Assembly: GCF_008065155.1 (NCBI RefSeq)
Contig: NZ_CP042819.1
Span: 1,178,001-1,242,000, forward strand
Length of the DNA: 64,000 nucleotides
From: Octadecabacter sp. SW4
GTDB lineage: Bacteria > Pseudomonadota > Alphaproteobacteria > Rhodobacterales > Rhodobacteraceae
Reading direction: 5' to 3'
Shown here: piece by piece, positions 34,509 through 43,756 of the stretch
How positions within the stretch are numbered: position 1 is the stretch's first letter
Layout: every line of letters begins with the position of its first letter
Translations under genes and position numbers: made by a program
The notes under the pieces: generated by a model
What the model saw: only the letters and a program-made list of their open reading frames with translations
Databases searched by the model: none
What the model was told of the DNA's origin: nothing

Positions 34509-35210
34509 ATGACATCCGGCCAGCGTCTCTATCGTTTTGCCTTTCGCCCACTTGTGCGTGGTGCCGCCATGACGGCCATCAGGGGGCGCAACCGGCAGCG
34601 CGGCGACCTGAGCAAGGGGCGGTTCACACGGGGCGAAGTCCGCACGCTCCTGAATGACGCCTGGACCCGGTTCGAGGCGCACGCGGCCCAGATACCCCAT
34701 GAAAAAGACGCCGGCGCGCGGCTGTGGTTGCTGAACGGCGCGCTGATCATCGGGGCCATTCAGGCGGCAATTGATCGCGGGGTGGCGCGCGATTATGCTA
34801 TTGAACTGGTCGGCGATGCCGCCTGGATCATCTACCGTCGCGTGATGGTGCTGCCCGATGCGCTGGTCCGTCTGACCACGCGCAATCCCGCCAAACGGTT
34901 ACAGCGCGACACGCATCTGATCATGGATCTGTTCCCCTTCGGCCCGAAGTCCTATTGCAAACGCTGGATCGACAGCGACCGCGGTGGTGTATTTCTGGTA
35001 ACGCGCTGCCCCTATCAGGAATTGCACCACAAACTGCTGCCCCCCGAAGACGCGCGCGATTTCTGTCAGGGCACGGCCTGCAACCTTGATTACCCACTGG
35101 CCGAAATGTGGGGCGGGCATCTGGAACGCCAGCACACGCTGGTCGGCGGCGGGGCATATTGTGATTTCCGATACGTCAGCGGCGCGCGGCCCAAGGCCAA
35201 GCAGGACTGA
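34509..35210 (+). CDS. L-2-amino-thiazoline-4-carboxylate hydrolase family protein
   Basis: 233 residues. The C-terminal region with TRCPYQELHH, DFCQGTACNLDYPL and GGGAYCDFRY matches what I know of the ATC hydrolase family (cysteine-containing hydrolases opening a thiazoline ring; CDF near the end is conserved). Substrate here is unproven. The start has GGAGG six bases upstream; the frame to 34407 is longer but unsupported. Confidence 0.78.
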   Translation: MTSGQRLYRFAFRPLVRGAAMTAIRGRNRQRGDLSKGRFTRGEVRTLLNDAWTRFEAHAAQIPHEKDAGARLWLLNGALIIGAIQAAIDRGVARDYAIELVGDAAWIIYRRVMVLPDALVRLTTRNPAKRLQRDTHLIMDLFPFGPKSYCKRWIDSDRGGVFLVTRCPYQELHHKLLPPEDARDFCQGTACNLDYPLAEMWGGHLERQHTLVGGGAYCDFRYVSGARPKAKQD

Positions 35211-35386
35211 CCTCTCACGTGCTTTTGATCGCCGTTGTCCCATCAAACCTTCCCGTTCTGGTGGGGTTGGGTTAGGCAAAACGCGCTGCACTGGGGTGGC
35301 CAGCGCGCGTTTCAAGGCGGCGGGGTCGCGTGACTATGGATTTCAACGGCGCCTGTAACGGCCGCAACGAACAGCAGGAGATGACC

Positions 35387-36010
35387 ATGCGCCAATCTTC
35401 ACGTTTCGTGTCACACCCGATTGCGGCGCTGCTTGCTGCCCTGTCTTTTCTCGGGCTTACCCCCGGCGCGGCATACGCCCATGAATTTGTCGTTGAAGTG
35501 CGGGCGGTCGGCGACGCGCGCGCACAGATCCTGACAGAGGCCCTGCGCGGCTTTTTGTTGGCAACAACCGAAAGGGACGGCCACGCCAACGAGGCCTCAA
35601 ACGGTCACCTTGGCGGTTTGGATGTCTATATCGCGCCGCGCCCCACGCAAGTTGCCGCCCGCTTTCCCGACCTCAGGCCGGTGCCACCTGGCGGGGCCGA
35701 TTTCATTGCGGTGATCGGCGCGGCACAGGACGTGGCGGCCGAGGCCGAAACGATCGGCGATGACACTGTGGTCCTGCGCCCCGGGCGGCTGCATGACGCC
35801 AATCGATGGGCGGGGGATGAGGCGCTGGATGCGCAGGGTTTTGCGGCGCGTTACATGGCGGCATACGGGCAACCGGCCAGCGAATGGGCCGCGCGCGGTT
35901 ATAATGCGGCGCGGCGCATCGACGATGCTGTGCGACCCTTGGGCGGCGTCGATGACCACGCCGCACTGGCCAGGGCCTTTGCCGATAGCGCAGCGGGCAT
36001 CCGATGGTGA
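35387..36010 (+). CDS. Periplasmic protein resembling a fragment of a type-1 solute-binding protein
   Basis: 207 residues with a signal peptide (PIAALLAALSFLGLTPGAAYA, cut near residue 29). The C-terminal FAARYMAAYGQPASEWAARGYNAARRIDDAV resembles the end of LivK-type binding proteins, but the protein is about half their size and lacks the typical N-terminal lobe. AGGAG lies seven bases before the ATG at 35387 (a second ATG six bases earlier is too close). It overlaps the PAP2-like gene by 7 bases, so the two work or are made together. Confidence 0.7.
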   Translation: MRQSSRFVSHPIAALLAALSFLGLTPGAAYAHEFVVEVRAVGDARAQILTEALRGFLLATTERDGHANEASNGHLGGLDVYIAPRPTQVAARFPDLRPVPPGGADFIAVIGAAQDVAAEAETIGDDTVVLRPGRLHDANRWAGDEALDAQGFAARYMAAYGQPASEWAARGYNAARRIDDAVRPLGGVDDHAALARAFADSAAGIRW

Positions 36011-36726
36011 CCCGTCAGGTTGTCAACGATCTGTTGGCCGGTTTTTGGTCAGCGCCGACCGGGCTGCGCGGCTGGCCGATGGTGCTGCTTGGAATCGCGG
36101 TCTCTGTCGTGCTGACCTGGGTCTTTGTCCGATCTGGGTTGGACTGGGCCTATTTCGTGTTGATCCAGAAACTGCCCTTGTTCGGCGCTTTGATTGCGGC
36201 CGACGGCTTTGGCTACATCTTTCCTGTGCTTTATGTTGCGGGTCTTTTCCTTGCCGCGCGGCGGGCGCCGCAAAAGGGCTATGGTGCGGCCGGATTTGCT
36301 GTGCTGATTTCTGTCGCGCTGGCCTTGGCGGTGTCAATGACGCTCAAGGCCATTACGGGGCGGGTATCGCCGCCACATCACGCTTACGGTGCGGCCCTTG
36401 CCAATGCCGACAACAGCGATGCGTTCAACTTCGGCTGGATGAACCTGTCAATTCTGGGGGGCTGGCCGTCATCCCATGCTACGGTTGCCTTTGCGATCAC
36501 GGTCTCGCTGATGGTGGTCCTGCCGCGCGCGCGCAGGTTTCACCTGATCACCCTCTGCCTTGCCGCCTTTACAGGGCTTGGCGTGACCTTTGGATTTCAC
36601 TGGCTCTCGGAATTTGTCTCGGGCGCTCTGATCGGGGCGAGTATCGGTTTGTGGGTCGGCAGCCTGATCGCCGCGCGGATGGCGATGGCGAACGCTCCGG
36701 CGCCAATGGCGCAGACCGGCCCGTGA
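36004..36726 (+). CDS. PAP2-superfamily membrane protein with altered catalytic motif
   Basis: 240 residues and six membrane segments. Phosphatase motif 1 appears as KAITGRVSPP (about 116-125), motif 2 as PSSHAT (about 157-162), and motif 3 as GVTFGFHWLSEFVSG, where the usual Arg is Gly and the final Asp is Glu while the His is kept. Normal members dephosphorylate undecaprenyl-PP or phosphatidate at the outer membrane face. The changes in motif 3 may lower or alter activity. It starts within the end of the preceding gene. Confidence 0.85.
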   Translation: MVTRQVVNDLLAGFWSAPTGLRGWPMVLLGIAVSVVLTWVFVRSGLDWAYFVLIQKLPLFGALIAADGFGYIFPVLYVAGLFLAARRAPQKGYGAAGFAVLISVALALAVSMTLKAITGRVSPPHHAYGAALANADNSDAFNFGWMNLSILGGWPSSHATVAFAITVSLMVVLPRARRFHLITLCLAAFTGLGVTFGFHWLSEFVSGALIGASIGLWVGSLIAARMAMANAPAPMAQTGP

Positions 36727-36807
36727 ATGCACGGGCTGACATCCCATCGCAGGGAAACGAACACAGACAGGTGCCTTGGGCACATCATCGCAAGTGAAGG
36801 AAGGCAA

Positions 36808-37203
36808 ATGTATCTATCGAAACGCGCGATTGCCGTTGCTTTTGGGCTGGCCATGCTTGCCGCGCCCGCCAGCGCCAGCAGTCACGGCAATGATTTTGTT
36901 CATAGCCGGTCGTTCAACGGTCAGGTCTACGTGATGTTCCAGGATCACATGTCGCTTTATACCTACGACATGGATCAGCCGGGGGTGTCCAACTGCACCG
37001 GCGACTGCACATCGGTCTGGAAGCCGGCCCTGTTGGATGCGGGCACTGCGCTGGGCGAAAACTACACGCTTGTCACGCGCGACGACGGCACGCAGCAGGC
37101 GGCATTTCGGGGCCAGCCCCTTTACCTGTTCACGGGTGACGCGAAACCCGGCGATACCAATGGTGACGGCCTTGATGGCCTGTGGCGGTTGGCCCGACCC
37201 TAA
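36808..37203 (+). CDS. Secreted COG4315-type protein (Yx(FWY)xxD lipoprotein-repeat family)
   Basis: 131 residues with a Sec signal (AVAFGLAMLAAPASASS). Two short repeats, SLYTYDMDQPGVSNCTGDC and PLYLFTGDAKPGDTNGDG, match the family whose repeat reads LYxFxxD; a Cys pair (CTGDC) lies in the first. These small periplasmic proteins have unknown roles. AAGGAAGG lies upstream; the frame extends to 36727 without support. Confidence 0.85.
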   Translation: MYLSKRAIAVAFGLAMLAAPASASSHGNDFVHSRSFNGQVYVMFQDHMSLYTYDMDQPGVSNCTGDCTSVWKPALLDAGTALGENYTLVTRDDGTQQAAFRGQPLYLFTGDAKPGDTNGDGLDGLWRLARP

Positions 37204-37403
37204 GGCCCCGACCGCGGGCGTTGAAATCACGCAGCATTTAACCTTGGCCGCGCAGGATCACGGCACCGCGGAATTGCGGACTCTTGGCAACACTCGACAA
37301 TATATTGTGGGAATTCACGTTCTTGTGTGCCGGGGCGCCTCGGCACATGCCGCATCATTCTGTCAGATATTCATATCACTGATTCAAGCGGGGTTACTGG
37401 GCG

Positions 37404-37991
37404 ATGGTAAGAGTTACAGATAGAAGAAATTTTATGTTGATGGCGGGGGCTGCGGCACTGGTTCCGGCAAGCGGGGCGATTGCGCACCCCTTCGTGATGC
37501 CGGAAAGGTTCCTGCCACAGTTGGTCAACACGCGGCGCACGGATTGGTTGCCTGGTGAAATCCACGTGACGCCAGATGATTTCTTTCTTTATCTGATGAT
37601 GAATGACGGAATGGCGATCCGCTATGGCGTCGGCGTGGGCCGCGACAAGCTGTATACGCCGGGCACTTTTACGGTAAATCGCAAGGCTGAATGGCCGTCG
37701 TGGCGCCCAACCAACGCGATGATCCGTCGCGAGCCGGAAAAATACGAACGCTTTGCCGACGGTGTTCCCGGTGGACCAGACAATCCGCTCGGGGCGCGGG
37801 CGCTCTATCTTTATGATGATGACGGCCACGATACCTATCTGCGCATTCACGGCACCAACGTTCCCAGCACGATTGGAACGGCGGTGTCCAACGGTTGCGC
37901 CAGACTGACCAACGAATATGTCATGGACCTTTATCCACGGGTCGACATCGGCGCACGTGTCTATCTGTATCCGAAGACCGGGATCGCCTGA
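37404..37991 (+). CDS. L,D-transpeptidase (YkuD family)
   Basis: 195 residues. A Tat-like N-terminus (DRRNFMLMAGAAALVPASGAIA) exports it. The catalytic signature HGTNVPSTIGTAVSNGCARL holds His149 and Cys165, giving the H-x15-C spacing of YkuD enzymes. It cross-links peptidoglycan or attaches proteins to it. Arg-Arg in the signal suggests folded export, or an ordinary Sec signal with extra charge. It converges on the membrane protein at 38005. Confidence 0.92.
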   Translation: MVRVTDRRNFMLMAGAAALVPASGAIAHPFVMPERFLPQLVNTRRTDWLPGEIHVTPDDFFLYLMMNDGMAIRYGVGVGRDKLYTPGTFTVNRKAEWPSWRPTNAMIRREPEKYERFADGVPGGPDNPLGARALYLYDDDGHDTYLRIHGTNVPSTIGTAVSNGCARLTNEYVMDLYPRVDIGARVYLYPKTGIA

Positions 37992-38004
37992 CGGTCACGG
38001 GGAA

Positions 38005-38730
38005 CTAGCCAGAACCAAGCGCGATAATCAGCGCCGTAACACCTGCAAGCAGGGCGGCAAATGATGCCGCAATGGCTAGGGTGGCAAGAAACCGCCACCC
38101 GCGCCAGCGGCGCTGCGCAGGACACCACGCGGTGCCGCGTTCCAGCGCGGGAAGATAAAGCGGCAGCGCGCTCAGGACCACGGCATAGAAATAGACGCCG
38201 GACAGGTTTGCAAACAGCGCCGATCGCACCAGGGTCGGCGCAACGACGCCAAGCGCGACCGACTTGCTGCCCCCGAACGACCCATACCATTGCGCGGACA
38301 AAACGTAAGTCAGCGCGTGCAGCACCAAAAACAGCGCCACCCGCAGTGGCAAGTCTGACAGGATCAGGCGGACCGGAACCTTGCCCACCCCATATCTGTC
38401 TGTCAGCACAGCATAAATAAAGAAACTGACGTAGTTGGTCACAAAGACCACGGGCAGGCCGTTTGTGACGACTTGTCGCAAAAAACGTGCCAACGCCGGG
38501 CCGCCGCTGACCAAATGGCTGGCAAGCCCGGGATTGATCAGCACATAAAGCACCAGCAGCGGTGCCCCGCAGGCAAGGCTGATGACCAAAGTATGCAGGG
38601 CAAAACGCCAAAAAGGCATCTGCGTTGAAAGGTATTTCTCCATCGCGTCCAGCCCCATCTTCGCGGCGTATTTCAGAAAAGCCGCCCAGTGGCTCCGTCC
38701 CACGGCTGAATCATCGGCGCACGCCGCCAA
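38005..38730 (-). CDS. Integral membrane protein of unknown function
   Basis: Up to 241 residues with about five membrane segments (FALHTLVISLACGAPLLVLYVL, VTNYVSFFIYAVL, LRVALFLVLHALTYVL, VYFYAVVLSALPLYL, FLATLAIAASFAALLAGVTALI). The start is uncertain: TTG at 38730 has GGAAAG upstream, while ATG at 38658 and 38643 are in frame. No recognised family. Confidence 0.65.
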   Translation of the reverse strand: MAACADDSAVGRSHWAAFLKYAAKMGLDAMEKYLSTQMPFWRFALHTLVISLACGAPLLVLYVLINPGLASHLVSGGPALARFLRQVVTNGLPVVFVTNYVSFFIYAVLTDRYGVGKVPVRLILSDLPLRVALFLVLHALTYVLSAQWYGSFGGSKSVALGVVAPTLVRSALFANLSGVYFYAVVLSALPLYLPALERGTAWCPAQRRWRGWRFLATLAIAASFAALLAGVTALIIALGSG

Positions 38731-38885
38731 TTGTCAATTCTTTCCTTGTCTGCGGGGCCTGTGCGTGTATCTTGTGCGCAATTAAAAACCTTGCCATTTC
38801 AAGGCAGGGGATCGGGCGGAAATATCGGCGTGGGCGTGCCCTTCTTGGCGCAGGCGTTCTTTTAGCGAGGCGAGGTTGGTCCGAC

Positions 38886-39260
38886 ATGGACGCAACGAAC
38901 TCTGACACGATTGCGATGGTCCGTCGCAGGCTCTCCGCGTCCTTGGCGGGGCTTGGCGGGCTTGTGAAAATCGTCGCTCTGGTCGGTCTGATGTTTGCCC
39001 TTGTCGGGGCCACCAGCGGGCTCGAGCCGCCCTCCACAAAAATGGACGAAATCGCCCGGGCAGATCAACCTGCGGACATGCGGAACGATCATGTCGCCTG
39101 TGATGACAGCATCACATGTGCGCCCTATATCGTGTCATTGCTTGCCGGAAGCGCGTTTCTGACCTTGCCGAACGCACCTGTGGCCGTATCGCGCGACAGG
39201 CCGTTCCCGCGATTCATGTCGCCGCAGATCGACCTGCCGCCACCGCGCACCACCGCCTAG
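38886..39260 (+). CDS. Small hypothetical membrane-anchored protein
   Basis: 124 residues starting MDATNSDTIAMVRRRL. One hydrophobic helix (GLVKIVALVGLMFALVGATSG) is followed by a polar part with CDDSITCAPY (two Cys) and a weaker second hydrophobic stretch (IVSLLAGSAFLTL). The end is Pro-rich. GAGG lies ten bases upstream. It precedes the cytochrome genes in the same direction; the function is unknown. Confidence 0.55.
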   Translation: MDATNSDTIAMVRRRLSASLAGLGGLVKIVALVGLMFALVGATSGLEPPSTKMDEIARADQPADMRNDHVACDDSITCAPYIVSLLAGSAFLTLPNAPVAVSRDRPFPRFMSPQIDLPPPRTTA

Positions 39261-39414
39261 TTTTCACGAGCATCGCCACCGCGGGCGCGCGGGTGCAGTG
39301 AATCAAAGGCTTTTGCTGCCTTCATTCAACCTGATCACCATGCGTCCCGTCGGAGGGTTTTTATCACTGTGGGCTGGCTCCACAGTCGCAAGAACACGAA
39401 ATACGGGCAGAAAA

Positions 39415-40059
39415 ATGAACAAAAAAACAGGACTATTCGCGGCAGGACTAGCAGTCGCGGCCAGCGCCGCGCTGGCGCATACAGGGGCGACGGGCGTGGT
39501 GCTCGAACGGATGCAGGGCATGACCGCGCTGCGCGATGTCATGCGCGACCTGACGCCGATGATGCAGGGCGCGGTGCCTTATGATGCCGTGGCTGTCTCG
39601 GAGGCCGGATACGTGATTGCGTCCCACTCGGGCGAGGCCATGCAAAAGCTGTTTCCCACCGACAGCCTGATGGGCGTGACCTATGCCAAGCCGGATATCT
39701 GGTCGGATTGGCAGGAATTCGCGAACCTGTCGGAGGAATTGCGGACATACGCAGAGGCCTTGTCCAGCGCCGCCTCGACGGGTTTGCAGGCCCCGGAAAC
39801 CATGCCGATGGTGATGGACGACACCGCGCCCGAGACGGCGCAAACCGCGCCGACACCGGAAAGCCTGCGCGCGCAACAGGTTGCGAACCTGATGGGGTTC
39901 ACCCCCCCTGAAATCGAGGTTGGCGTCACCCGCAGGATGTCGACGGATACTCTGATGGCCCAGTCGATGCAGCAGATGGGCGGGGCCGAGGATATCTTTG
40001 CCCAGATCAGCGGCACATGTTCGGCCTGCCATGCAAAGTTCCGCACGGGAAGGAACTGA
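39415..40059 (+). CDS. Cytochrome c'/c556-type protein
   Basis: 214 residues: Sec signal (1-21, ending ALA-HTG), a four-helix class II cytochrome with N-terminal VVLERMQGMTALRDVMRDL (a Met as possible axial ligand) and C-terminal heme site Cys202-Ser-Ala-Cys205-His206. It is longer than usual because of a Pro/Thr-rich insert at about 125-150. These periplasmic hemoproteins bind gas ligands or carry electrons. It starts at the ATG at 39415 and is followed after 3 bases by the diheme cytochrome, so the two probably form one redox unit. Confidence 0.88.
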   Translation: MNKKTGLFAAGLAVAASAALAHTGATGVVLERMQGMTALRDVMRDLTPMMQGAVPYDAVAVSEAGYVIASHSGEAMQKLFPTDSLMGVTYAKPDIWSDWQEFANLSEELRTYAEALSSAASTGLQAPETMPMVMDDTAPETAQTAPTPESLRAQQVANLMGFTPPEIEVGVTRRMSTDTLMAQSMQQMGGAEDIFAQISGTCSACHAKFRTGRN

Positions 40060-40062
40060 ACG

Positions 40063-41043
40063 ATGCGGGGTTTGATACGATTGGCGATCGCGACCGGTGT
40101 CGTTTTGGGCGGCACCGGCGCCCTGAGTTTGCATTATTGGCCAATCGGCGAGGATGCCCCGGCATACTTCCCCAAAGGCGACGCCGTGCGCGGTGCCTAC
40201 CTTGCGCGGGCAAGCGGTTGCGTGTCGTGTCACACCAATTTCGAAGAAGACGGCCTGGCGCTGGCAGGTGGCGCGCCGCTGGATACGCCCTTTGGCACAT
40301 TCACGCCCCCCAATATCACACCGCACCCCGATGCCGGGATCGGAAGCTGGACGATTCAGGATTTTGCGGTGGCGGTGCGGCAAGGTATTTCGCCCGATGG
40401 GAAACCCTATTATCCGGTGTTCACCTATTCATTCTACGCCAACTTCACCGATCAGGAAATCGCCGACCTTTGGGAGGCGTTTCGCGATGTGCCGGCCGTG
40501 GCCCAAGCCGCCGAGGAACACGATGTGGGCTTTCCATTCAGTTTTCGCGGTGGCCTGAAGCTGTGGCGCGCGCGCTATCTGGAAGCACCGGTCGACGACG
40601 CGCTCATGGGCATGTCCGACAGTTGGAACCGGGGGCGGCAACTGGTGGAAGGGCCGACCCATTGCGCCGCCTGTCACACCGGAAGAAACCTTGCCGGTGG
40701 TCTCAAGGCCAGCGAGGCCTTCGCAGGGAACGATGATCTGCCCGGTGATAACAGTGCCCCCTCGATCCTGGCCCCGGACCTGGCCGCGAACGGCTGGACG
40801 ATTGCCAACCTGTCCTATGCGCTCAAGCTGGGTATTCTTCCCAGCGGTGACGCCTTTGGCGGTAGCATGGCCGAGGTCGTGACCAATGGCACTTCCTTTC
40901 TGACGGACGCGGATCGCACAGCCATCGCAACCTACTTGCTGGACTCGGACGGAACCGGCGCTTTGCCCGCACAAGTCGCCCAAGACGCGCCCGCGGCCGG
41001 CACGGTGGACCATTCAAACATGGACATGTCCCCGTCCAATTGA
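40063..41043 (+). CDS. Diheme cytochrome c
   Basis: 326 residues with an N-terminal membrane anchor or uncleaved signal (IRLAIATGVVLGGTGALSL). Heme sites are Cys53-Val-Ser-Cys56-His57 and Cys201-Ala-Ala-Cys204-His205. FTPPNITPHPDAGIGSWT after the first heme is typical of the cytochrome subunit of membrane alcohol/aldehyde dehydrogenases. A Met/His-containing tail (DHSNMDMSPSN) could bind copper. No dehydrogenase subunit is adjacent, so the donor is more likely the neighbouring class II cytochrome. GGAAGGA gives the ribosome site. Confidence 0.9.
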   Translation: MRGLIRLAIATGVVLGGTGALSLHYWPIGEDAPAYFPKGDAVRGAYLARASGCVSCHTNFEEDGLALAGGAPLDTPFGTFTPPNITPHPDAGIGSWTIQDFAVAVRQGISPDGKPYYPVFTYSFYANFTDQEIADLWEAFRDVPAVAQAAEEHDVGFPFSFRGGLKLWRARYLEAPVDDALMGMSDSWNRGRQLVEGPTHCAACHTGRNLAGGLKASEAFAGNDDLPGDNSAPSILAPDLAANGWTIANLSYALKLGILPSGDAFGGSMAEVVTNGTSFLTDADRTAIATYLLDSDGTGALPAQVAQDAPAAGTVDHSNMDMSPSN

Positions 41044-41159
41044 GGCTTTGGAACCAGGAAGCTGGTTTCGCACACAGGTTTAAATACCCGGCACAGGACC
41101 TACCTGTTCTGGTAAACACAACACGCCGCAGTAGTCGGCCATGACTGAGGAGAACTGAT

Positions 41160-41912
41160 GTGAACACAACGACGTCCACCGCCGCGCCGCAACAACTGCG
41201 CGTATCTCGACGTGCCACGCTGTGGCGCCATGTGATTGTTGTCGCGCTGGCCGCCGCGCTGGTTGGCATTTTCGCCCAATATGTCCACGGGCAATGGAGC
41301 GCGATGCACAAATGGAACCGCGCCTTTGGCGATGCCTCGCTCGTGCTGGTCACGTTAAGTTTCGGCATCGGACCGTTGTCGCGGATCTATCGCCGCTCGG
41401 TCCGGCTTGTTCCATACCGCCGCGAGTTGGGCATCTACGCCTTCGTCTTGGCGCTTGTTCATGGCATCATCATCCTTGTGGGATGGGTCGAATTTGACCT
41501 GATGCGGCTGTTCGGTTTTGAATTCCATCCGCAGTTGCAAAGATATGTGATGTTCCAAAGCGGCTTTGGGCTTGGCAATGCCATTGGTATCCTGGCGCTG
41601 GTTCTCGCCCTCCTGCTTGCCGCCACCTCGAGCGATTTCGCACTGCGCAAGCTGGGCGCCTCGGGCTGGAAGTTCATTCAGATGGGCGCGCTGCCACTAT
41701 GGTGGCTGACCGTCGCGCATGTGGCCTATTTCCTTTATGCGCATTTCCTAAGCTTCCATCGGCAAACGCCTGACCCAAACCCCCTGCAAATTCCTTTCGC
41801 CATTCTGGTGGTCGCCGTGCTCATCTTGCGCACCACCTCCTATGTGCGCACGGTCCGCAGCCAGAACCGCCGCGCGCAGCGGGGAAACACATCAGACTCG
41901 GCACCGGCCTGA
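41160..41912 (+). CDS. Ferric-reductase-like transmembrane heme protein
   Basis: 250 residues with six membrane helices and the ferric-reductase-like/MsrQ pattern. RRELGIYAFVLALVHG has one histidine and LWWLTVAHVAYFLYAHFLSFH several, giving paired His ligands for two b-type hemes. It could pass electrons from quinol or flavin to a periplasmic acceptor such as the upstream cytochromes. Translation starts at GTG with AGGAG seven bases upstream. No MsrP-like partner is present. Confidence 0.82.
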   Translation: MNTTTSTAAPQQLRVSRRATLWRHVIVVALAAALVGIFAQYVHGQWSAMHKWNRAFGDASLVLVTLSFGIGPLSRIYRRSVRLVPYRRELGIYAFVLALVHGIIILVGWVEFDLMRLFGFEFHPQLQRYVMFQSGFGLGNAIGILALVLALLLAATSSDFALRKLGASGWKFIQMGALPLWWLTVAHVAYFLYAHFLSFHRQTPDPNPLQIPFAILVVAVLILRTTSYVRTVRSQNRRAQRGNTSDSAPA

Positions 41913-42405
41913 TCAATAGGGATAGCGCCGGATCGGCGCTGTCCATACGAGCCAAAATCAATCAACACAGGGCAGGGGACGGCAGGCACAAGGTGCTTGT
42001 CGTCTTTTGGCATAAGTCGCTGCAACCTGTAATCGATCGCCATGAAAAGCAAAGCCGCAAAACATCCGGCGCCAGCCGCGTTGCCGCTCAGCGCAATCTG
42101 GCCCGAAGAAAGTCACGGGGTCTGATCGGCGCGGTGACAGGACAGCGGCGCAATCGGACGTGGCGGGCCACCAGATCAGCCGACCAAAGAAAATGGGCGG
42201 GTTCCTGATTTTTCGGGAAATCCATGTCCAAGATGCAACAAGCAGTGATGCAGGAGAGTTGCGTGTTCTGCGCTCGAGAGGAGGCTGACCCGGATCGGTC
42301 GGGCCGTCGTCCAACGCCTTTTGGAATGGCCGTTGCGAGCCGTCAATGCCAACGGAAATCCGCAAAGATATCGTCCTTGACGTGGCTTGCAGCGTGGAGG
42401 AAGAA
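41913..42405. other. 493-base region without a gene
   Basis: Short open frames here lack ribosome sites and look like chance. The only recognised element is the FNR-like box at 42333-42346 before the BON gene. Confidence 0.5.
42333..42346. promoter_or_regulatory. FNR-like box before the BON gene
   Basis: TTGCG-AGCC-GTCAA keeps the TTG-N8-CAA core of FNR/FixK sites and ends 60 bases before the start at 42406, the same distance as four other boxes in the right-hand part of the window. Confidence 0.5.
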
Positions 42406-43053
42406 ATGACTGACAAGCAACTACGACTGGACATCATCGACGAGCTCGATTTCGAGCCAAGCATTGATGCGGCCGACATCGGCGTAGCGGTCGATCAGGG
42501 TGTCGTGACGCTGACGGGACATGTCCGCAGCTACAGCGAAAAGATCACGACGCTGGACATCGTTGAAAACGTCGTGGGCGTCCGTGCGATCGCCGACCAG
42601 ATCGAGGTCCGGCCAATTGGTGCCCACATCACAGCTGACGATGAGATTGCGAAACGTGTCGCCAATTCGCTGACGTGGAACACTTCGGTACCGGAGGACA
42701 AAATCCACGTTACCGTCGCCAAGGGCCGGGTCACGCTCGAGGGTGATGTGGAATGGCGCTATCAGGCTGATACGGCGGTGCGGTCCATCGGTCGGCTAAC
42801 AGGTGTCACGGACATCAACAACCATCTCAAGGTCCGACCGTCGGTAAAGGCTTCAGACGTATCTGAGCGGATCAAGAAGACGCTCGTGCGTGACGCCGAA
42901 CTCGATGCCTCGGGAATCCGCGTGGTGGTTCATGACGGGACCGTCACGCTTGAGGGGAAAGTCCGCTATCTGGGCGAACGCAGGAGCGCGGAGCGCGCGG
43001 CGTGGGCGGCCCCCGGGGTGACGAATGTCATCGATCATCTGGCGGTGCAGTGA
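42406..43053 (+). CDS. Three-BON-domain protein (OsmY-like, cytoplasmic)
   Basis: 215 residues made of three BON repeats of about 65 residues. Each has the pattern V.....V.L.G.V.......A........GV (GVVTLTGHVRSYSEK, GRVTLEGDVEWRYQA, GTVTLEGKVRYLGER). There is no signal peptide, unlike OsmY, so it probably works in the cytoplasm, binding membrane lipid or another protein. GGAGGAAG lies upstream. It stands alone between gene-free regions and is probably controlled by FNR/FixK-type regulation. Confidence 0.9.
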   Translation: MTDKQLRLDIIDELDFEPSIDAADIGVAVDQGVVTLTGHVRSYSEKITTLDIVENVVGVRAIADQIEVRPIGAHITADDEIAKRVANSLTWNTSVPEDKIHVTVAKGRVTLEGDVEWRYQADTAVRSIGRLTGVTDINNHLKVRPSVKASDVSERIKKTLVRDAELDASGIRVVVHDGTVTLEGKVRYLGERRSAERAAWAAPGVTNVIDHLAVQ

Positions 43054-43756
43054 CGGCTCGATCTTGAATCGGATGGCGCTGCCATTTGCCGGGTCGTCCG
43101 GGCCTTGCAAGCAGATCACCACCCCGGTCAGGCATCGGGTTTTGTTATGCGCCTATCCGGTGTTTGAGGATTGAATGGACCTGTCACGGTTGAAAAGCCG
43201 CCAAGTGCTTTGCGGGTCCAAAGCAATGAGATTTAGGTTTTTGAAGAACACTGGGCCAATTTCGCGGCCAGGCGACCAAGTGACATTGTCGGCGCCAGCA
43301 CAGGCGGATTGCAGAACGTCCGCATCTACCACATCGATCGTGCCAGCCAGTATTGTATTCATGATGATGATCCTGCCTCAACACGGATTCAAAGTGTCCA
43401 CGAGCAGCAATGACAGCTGCTATGATATTGTTGCGGGTGAGATGTTCCTCAGGACCATCAAGGCAAAGCCGAAGGCGCAGATCGTCCGACACGCGCCGAC
43501 AGGCTGAGAAGGCAGTATTTGACGACATCATTGGCGTCTGAAATCCGCGACGCCGATATGCCGCGTTGGGTGGGAAAAGCGCTGTCGCCTTCAAGCGAAA
43601 GCGGTCTGAACCAGCACTTGGACGACACAAGAACGTGATCAGGCCTGACCGAATTGCGCCCCGTCAATGAGCGCAAGCGCCTTGCTGATACCATGCAGGT
43701 CCAAGCTTCAAGCAACAACGCTGCAACGACGTGGGTCTCGTGGACGGGAGGTTGCC
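43054..43756. other. 703-base region with no clear gene
   Basis: No frame shows recognisable protein sequence. A 69-codon minus-strand frame (43153-43362) starts MNTILAGTIDVVDADV with AGGA at eight bases and might be a small gene, but nothing else supports it. The rest looks like decayed sequence. Confidence 0.4.
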
